DNA from: an uncultured Massilia sp.
GTDB taxonomy: Bacteria; Pseudomonadota; Gammaproteobacteria; Burkholderiales; Burkholderiaceae_D
DNA length: 64,000 nt
Assembly: GCF_913773735.1 (NCBI RefSeq)
Contig: NZ_CAJYEB010000024.1
Location: forward strand, 1 to 64,000
Direction of reading: 5' to 3'
Shown: positions 60,418 through 64,000 of the stretch, piece by piece
How the letters are laid out: the number at the start of each line of letters is the position of its first letter
Numbering within the stretch: position 1 is the first letter of the stretch
The notes under the pieces: generated by a model
Told to the model about the DNA's origin: nothing
The model's input: only the letters and a program-made list of their open reading frames with translations
Database searches by the model: none
Position numbers and translations under genes: made by a program

Positions 60418-62185
60418 CGAGGCTGGCCTCCAGTTGTTGGTAGCGCCACTGGGAGGCATACCAGCCGTCCAGCGCGAGCAGTTGGTCGTGCGTGCCGCGC
60501 TCGACGATGCGGCCGTCGCGCAGCACCACGATCAGGTCGGCCTTGACGACGGCCGACAGGCGGTGGCTGGCGATGATGGCCGACAGGCCGGGGCGCGTGC
60601 GGCGCAGCTCGTCCAGGTGGTCGAGGATGCGCGTCTCGGTGCCGGTGTCGACGGCCGACAGCGCGTCGTCGAGCAGCAGCAGGGGGCTGTCGGCCAGCAG
60701 CGAGCGCGCGATCGCCACGCGCTGGCGCTGGCCGCCGGACAGCGTGATGCCTTTTTCGCCGACCGGGGTGTCGTAGCCCTGCGGGAAGCGCAGGATGTCG
60801 TCGTGGATCGCCGCCATCCGCGCGGCCCGCTCGATCTCGGCGCGCGCGGCGCCCGGGCGCGCCAGCGCGATGTTCTCGGCGATCGAGGCCGAGAACAGGA
60901 AAGATTCCTGCGGCACCCAGCTGATCCCGGCGCGCAGCGTCGCGAGCGTGTATTCGTCCAGGGCGTGGCCGCCCCACGTCACCCGGCCCGCCTGCGGCGT
61001 GGCCTGGCGCAGCAGCACGCGCAGCAGCGTCGACTTGCCGGAACCGGTGGCGCCGACCAGGCCCAGGGTCTGGCCCGGCTCCAGGCGCAGCGAGACGTCG
61101 TCGAGGGCCTGGCGCGGATGCTGGCGGCGCTCGCTGCCGTCGTCGTGGGCGGCATGGGCGAAACCGACGTGCTCGAACACCAGCGGACCCGGCGCCAGCG
61201 TGTCGAGCGTGCCGTGGTCGTCCACGCTGAGCGGGGTGTCCAGCAGCGGCTGCAGGCGCGCCAGCGCGGCGCGTCCGCGCTCGATCAGCGACAGCACCCA
61301 GCCGGCCGCGAACATCGGCCAGATCAGCTGGCCCAGGTACATGGTGAAGCTGGTCAGCGCGCCGATGGTGAGCTGGCCCTGCCAGACCAGCCAGCCGCCC
61401 AGGCCCAGCGTCAGGCCGGTGGCCGCCGTCAGCGTCAGGCCGACGGCCGGCTCGTAGGCGGCTTCCCATTTCTGGGCGCGCAGGCTGGCGTCGGCGGCGG
61501 CCGCGGTGAGGGTGGAGAACTGCTGCGCGCTGCGTTCTTCCAGGCCGAGCGCGCGCAGCGTGCGCACGCCGCTCAGGGTTTCCTGCACGTGGTCGTTGAG
61601 CGCCGAGAAGCGCTTGAGGGAATCGCTGGACGCTTCGTGCACGTGGCTGGAGATGCGCCAGAACGCCAGCGCCATCAGCGGGAAGGGCAGCAGGGCGATG
61701 GTGGTCAGGCGCCAGTCGACGCCGAGGAACATGATGCCCAGTACCATGACCAGCGTCAGCGTGCCGTCGAAGCCGGCCAGCAGCGCCTCGCCCGCGGCCT
61801 GTTCGATGGCGTCGATGTCGTTGGTGCCCAGGGCCATCAGGTCGCCGGTGCGCTGGCGCTGGTAGAAGGCCGGCCCCTGCGCGGCCAGGCGCGCGTACAG
61901 CGCCGTGCGCAGTTCGACGCCGAGCCGGTAGGAGGCCGAGTACAGGCGCAGGCGCCAGGCCACGCGCAGCACGTAGATCGCCACCCCGAGGCCGAGCAGT
62001 TCGAGCAGGCCGACCAGCAGTTCGTGCTGGCCGAGCCGGTGCGCGGCCAGGCCGTCGATGAGGAAGCCGACCTTGCGCGGGACGAGCACCGTGCACAGCG
62101 CCACGCCGAACAGCATGACTGCCGACGATGCGTAGGAACGCCAGTGCCGGCGCACGAAGCCGCCGATCAGCCTTGCCAGACCCAT
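60407..62185 (-). CDS. ABC exporter, fused permease and ATPase (MdlA-like)
   Basis: The 592-residue protein begins MGLARLIGGFVRRHWRSYAS, with CAGGACAATCC as ribosome-binding site, and has a six-helix permease domain. The ATPase shows Walker A GATGSGKST, the Q-loop ISWVPQESFLF, the signature LSGGQRQRVAIARS and Walker B LLLLDDALSAVD, where the usual catalytic glutamate is Asp (LDDALS). The Walker B acid change is a hallmark of the degenerate half of heterodimeric exporters, and the partner MdlB has the normal glutamate. The pair should export lipids or drugs through the inner membrane. The gene overlaps its partner and follows a phasin terminator. Confidence 0.93.
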   Translation of the reverse strand: MGLARLIGGFVRRHWRSYASSAVMLFGVALCTVLVPRKVGFLIDGLAAHRLGQHELLVGLLELLGLGVAIYVLRVAWRLRLYSASYRLGVELRTALYARLAAQGPAFYQRQRTGDLMALGTNDIDAIEQAAGEALLAGFDGTLTLVMVLGIMFLGVDWRLTTIALLPFPLMALAFWRISSHVHEASSDSLKRFSALNDHVQETLSGVRTLRALGLEERSAQQFSTLTAAAADASLRAQKWEAAYEPAVGLTLTAATGLTLGLGGWLVWQGQLTIGALTSFTMYLGQLIWPMFAAGWVLSLIERGRAALARLQPLLDTPLSVDDHGTLDTLAPGPLVFEHVGFAHAAHDDGSERRQHPRQALDDVSLRLEPGQTLGLVGATGSGKSTLLRVLLRQATPQAGRVTWGGHALDEYTLATLRAGISWVPQESFLFSASIAENIALARPGAARAEIERAARMAAIHDDILRFPQGYDTPVGEKGITLSGGQRQRVAIARSLLADSPLLLLDDALSAVDTGTETRILDHLDELRRTRPGLSAIIASHRLSAVVKADLIVVLRDGRIVERGTHDQLLALDGWYASQWRYQQLEASLDAI

Positions 62186-62199
62186 GGATTGTCCTGTCT

Positions 62200-62227
62200 A
62201 AAAAAGAAAAGCGGGCCGCAGCCCGCT
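62200..62227 (-). terminator. Rho-independent terminator of the phasin gene
   Basis: On the minus strand AGCGGGC, loop TGCG, GCCCGCT is followed by TTTCTTTTTT. It ends the phasin transcript ahead of the ABC transporter operon. Confidence 0.9.
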
Positions 62228-62322
62228 GACGTGGTACCGGTGCCGGGCGCCGAGGCCGGCATGGACGCTACTGTACCCGTTTTGGCGTCCCCTTGCAGGC
62301 GGGCGTGGCGCCCGCCCGGCGC

Positions 62323-63291
62323 TCACTTCTTGCGCGAGGCGCGCGTGGACCGCGTGTCGCGCGCCGGCACGTGCAACGGCGGCGTGCTTTCCACCGGCGT
62401 CACGATCGGCAGGTCGACGTGGCCGCCCGCCTCCAGCGGCACGGTGGAGGCAATCGGGTGTTCCGCGCCGGCCGGCTTGGGCGCGACCTTGCCCAGCGCC
62501 GCGGCCAGCGGCTTGGCCCTGGCGAGCGGCGCCTCGTCGGCGATGGCCTGTTCCAGCGCCTGTTCGGCCTGCTCCGCCGCGTCGACCGCCGCCGTGGCGG
62601 CGCCGCGCACGGGAGCCTCGACGGCATCGACGGCATCGACGGCATTGGCGGCATCGGCGGCGGCACGTGGCGTCTCGGACGGCACGGCGCCGGTCTTCTC
62701 GGCGTCCAGCTCCGTTACGTCGGGCACCGGCGCGCCGTCCGGCTCGGGGGCCGACTCAGGCACCGGCGCGGGGGCCGGCGCCGGGGCGCCGGCGGCATGC
62801 AGCGCAGCCTCGGCCAGCGCGCTGCCGGTATCGAGCGCCGCCGCCGCGATCTCGGTCGTCACCGTCGTGGCGTCGGCCGCGGCGATGGCGGCCTGTTCCA
62901 GCGCCTGCGGCGCCGAGACCGGCACGTTGGCGCTGGCCGCGGGCAGCAGTTGCAGCGGCGCGGCCAGGACCGGCGCCGAGCGCGCGTCCCAGGCCACGGC
63001 GCGCACGCCGGTGGCGATGCCCAGCAGTTCGCGGCCGTAGGAGAACAGGTGCTGCCACTGGCGCTGGGCGGCCGCGCCGACGGCCAGCAGGTCGCGCGGA
63101 TCGCGCGCGTCGAGCATCTGGCGCAGCGTGCCGGCGGCCTGTTCCATCGAGGCGCGCGAGGTTTTCATATTCAACGCAATCAATTGCTCGGCATTATCCA
63201 AAGCGCGGCTGCCGATGGCATCGAGCACCTTGAGCTGGGCTTCCCACTGGGACTTGCGGACGGCGGACAACTGTTCGGAAAATGGAGTCAT
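62323..63291 (-). CDS. Phasin family protein with long Ala/Pro tail
   Basis: The N-terminal 100 residues match the phasin family, which coats polyhydroxyalkanoate granules. MTPFSEQLSAVRKSQWEAQL and AGTLRQMLDARDPRDLLAVG show the helical granule-binding pattern, followed by QHLFSYGRELLGIATGVRAV. The family normally ends near residue 190, but this protein runs to 322. Its second half is low complexity (Ala, Pro, Asp, Val) with VDAVDAVEAPVRG-type repeats, ending DTRSTRASRKK. The basic end may bind nucleic acid or the granule. It is monocistronic, with a strong terminator downstream and an AT-rich region upstream. Confidence 0.87.
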   Translation of the reverse strand: MTPFSEQLSAVRKSQWEAQLKVLDAIGSRALDNAEQLIALNMKTSRASMEQAAGTLRQMLDARDPRDLLAVGAAAQRQWQHLFSYGRELLGIATGVRAVAWDARSAPVLAAPLQLLPAASANVPVSAPQALEQAAIAAADATTVTTEIAAAALDTGSALAEAALHAAGAPAPAPAPVPESAPEPDGAPVPDVTELDAEKTGAVPSETPRAAADAANAVDAVDAVEAPVRGAATAAVDAAEQAEQALEQAIADEAPLARAKPLAAALGKVAPKPAGAEHPIASTVPLEAGGHVDLPIVTPVESTPPLHVPARDTRSTRASRKK

Positions 63292-63503
63292 CGGAATTCC
63301 TTGTCTTTCAGGTTGAGACGCTGCATTTCATGATGCGGTGCAATAGCGCAAGTGTAAGGCTGTTCATTTGGCTTGGAAAGAAGATTCTATGTCCTTTTTA
63401 TAAGGAAATCTTGCGCCGCAACATTGGATATTAATCTATATCATTGACACGCTGCGTTCCGATTGACTTGGCTACAATTGTTGTATCTCAACAAGGAGAT
63501 TAC

Positions 63504-64000
63504 ATGGATTTGATTATCCGCAACGCCACCCTGGCCGACGGCCGCCGTGTCGACATCGGCATCGCGGGCGAGACGATCGCCGCCGTGGCGCCCGCCCTCG
63601 ACGCGCGCGCCGTGCGCAAACTCGACGCCGGCGGCGACCTCGTCACGGCGCCCTTCGTCGACGCCCACTTCCACATGGACGCGACGCTCAGCTACGGCCT
63701 GCCGCGCGTGAACGCTTCCGGCACGCTGCTCGAGGGAATCGCGCTGTGGGGCGAGCTCAAGCCGCAACTGGCCCAGGATGCGCTGGTCGAACGGGCGTTG
63801 CAGTATTGCGACTGGGCCGTCGCGCGCGGCCTGCTGGCGATCCGCACCCACGTCGACGTGTGCGACGCGCGCCTGCTGGCGGTGGAGGCGTTGCTCGACG
63901 TCAAGCGCCGGGTCGCGCCCTGGATCGACCTGCAGCTGGTGGCGTTCCCGCAGGACGGCCTGCTGCGCAGCCCGGGCGCCTTCGACAACCTGAAGCGCGC
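63504..64000 (+). CDS. Cytosine-deaminase-like amidohydrolase, 3' end outside the window
   Basis: The partial protein (165 codons so far) starts MDLIIRNATLADGRRVDIGI, with ACAAGGAGATTAC upstream. The amidohydrolase metal site reads FVDAHFHMDATLSYGLPRVN (His-x-His), and the downstream LAIRTHVDVCDARLLAVEAL holds the next metal ligand. The order matches cytosine deaminase (CodA) and related imidazolone-type hydrolases, which deaminate nucleobases in the cytoplasm. The remaining ligands are beyond the window, so the exact substrate cannot be set. The gene is divergent from the phasin gene across a 212-bp AT-rich gap. Confidence 0.85.
   Translation, partial: MDLIIRNATLADGRRVDIGIAGETIAAVAPALDARAVRKLDAGGDLVTAPFVDAHFHMDATLSYGLPRVNASGTLLEGIALWGELKPQLAQDALVERALQYCDWAVARGLLAIRTHVDVCDARLLAVEALLDVKRRVAPWIDLQLVAFPQDGLLRSPGAFDNLKR

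Noticed and set aside
63444..63478. A sigma-70 promoter upstream of the amidohydrolase gene (TTGACA at 63444, TACAAT at 63473)
   Set aside because: The spacer is 23 bases, outside the functional range.
1..64000. Prophage, integrative element or large insertion sequence
   Set aside because: No integrase, transposase, phage structural gene or tRNA-disrupting att site was found. The only mobile-type sequences are short repeats without coding capacity.

Overview
The window is a GC-rich chromosomal segment of a betaproteobacterium. The conserved cluster yebC-purD-hemF-nadD-rsfS-rlmH-maf-rng, together with MgsA, a phasin, REP-like palindromes and GTAGGGTGG-type repeats, points to Oxalobacteraceae, most likely Massilia/Telluria or a close relative. 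That assignment is inferred from gene content and was not computed. The first 51 bases are not genomic: they are Illumina adapter read-through at a contig edge, and they cut off the C-terminus of the first gene. The right edge cuts an amidohydrolase.

Bases 52-12606, minus strand: an acyl-CoA ligase, a GT9 glycosyltransferase and the housekeeping block rng, maf, rlmH, rsfS, nadD, hemF, purD and yebC, tightly packed with overlapping start and stop codons. Between hemF and purD lies a REP-rich insertion carrying a frameshifted GIY-YIG nuclease gene and a catalase-like peroxidase/cytochrome b561 pair. Bases 12677-21145: a DUF2182 membrane protein with a possible leader peptide, an EamA transporter, mgsA, a quinone oxidoreductase, a small membrane protein, a DUF4136 lipoprotein, pepN, fbp and tRNA-Thr(CGU). 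Bases 21159-33391: a GST and a three-domain flavin/iron-sulfur oxidoreductase divergent from a LysR regulator, a DUF883-like stress protein, an RND efflux pump with its adaptor, and a DUF1800/DUF1501 pair.

Bases 33394-45452: a 2OG-Fe dioxygenase; an operon of M1 peptidase, DUF6702 protein and TonB-dependent receptor, with a second M1 paralogue just upstream; a diguanylate cyclase; and a phytanoyl-CoA-dioxygenase-like protein paired with an M29-like metallopeptidase.

Bases 46250-54717 are the most interesting part. This is a compact five-gene plus-strand operon: a zinc-finger-like protein of unknown fold, an exported vWA-like membrane protein with an altered metal site, a three-helix membrane protein, a 1214-residue tubulin/FtsZ-superfamily protein with a C-terminal GYF-like domain, and a zinc-ribbon membrane protein with a long Pro/Ala/Thr linker. 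It looks like a cytomotive, membrane-remodelling system. A DUF726 hydrolase and a small amphipathic lipoprotein follow it. The window ends with a TPR-GGDEF cyclase, a heterodimeric ABC exporter (MdlAB-like), a long-tailed phasin and a partial cytosine-deaminase-like gene.

Three families of short repeats fill many intergenic gaps: REP pairs of the form CGTCGTCCCGGCGCAGGCCGGG, GTAGGGTGG elements (one of them MITE-like), and a 54-bp tandem array.
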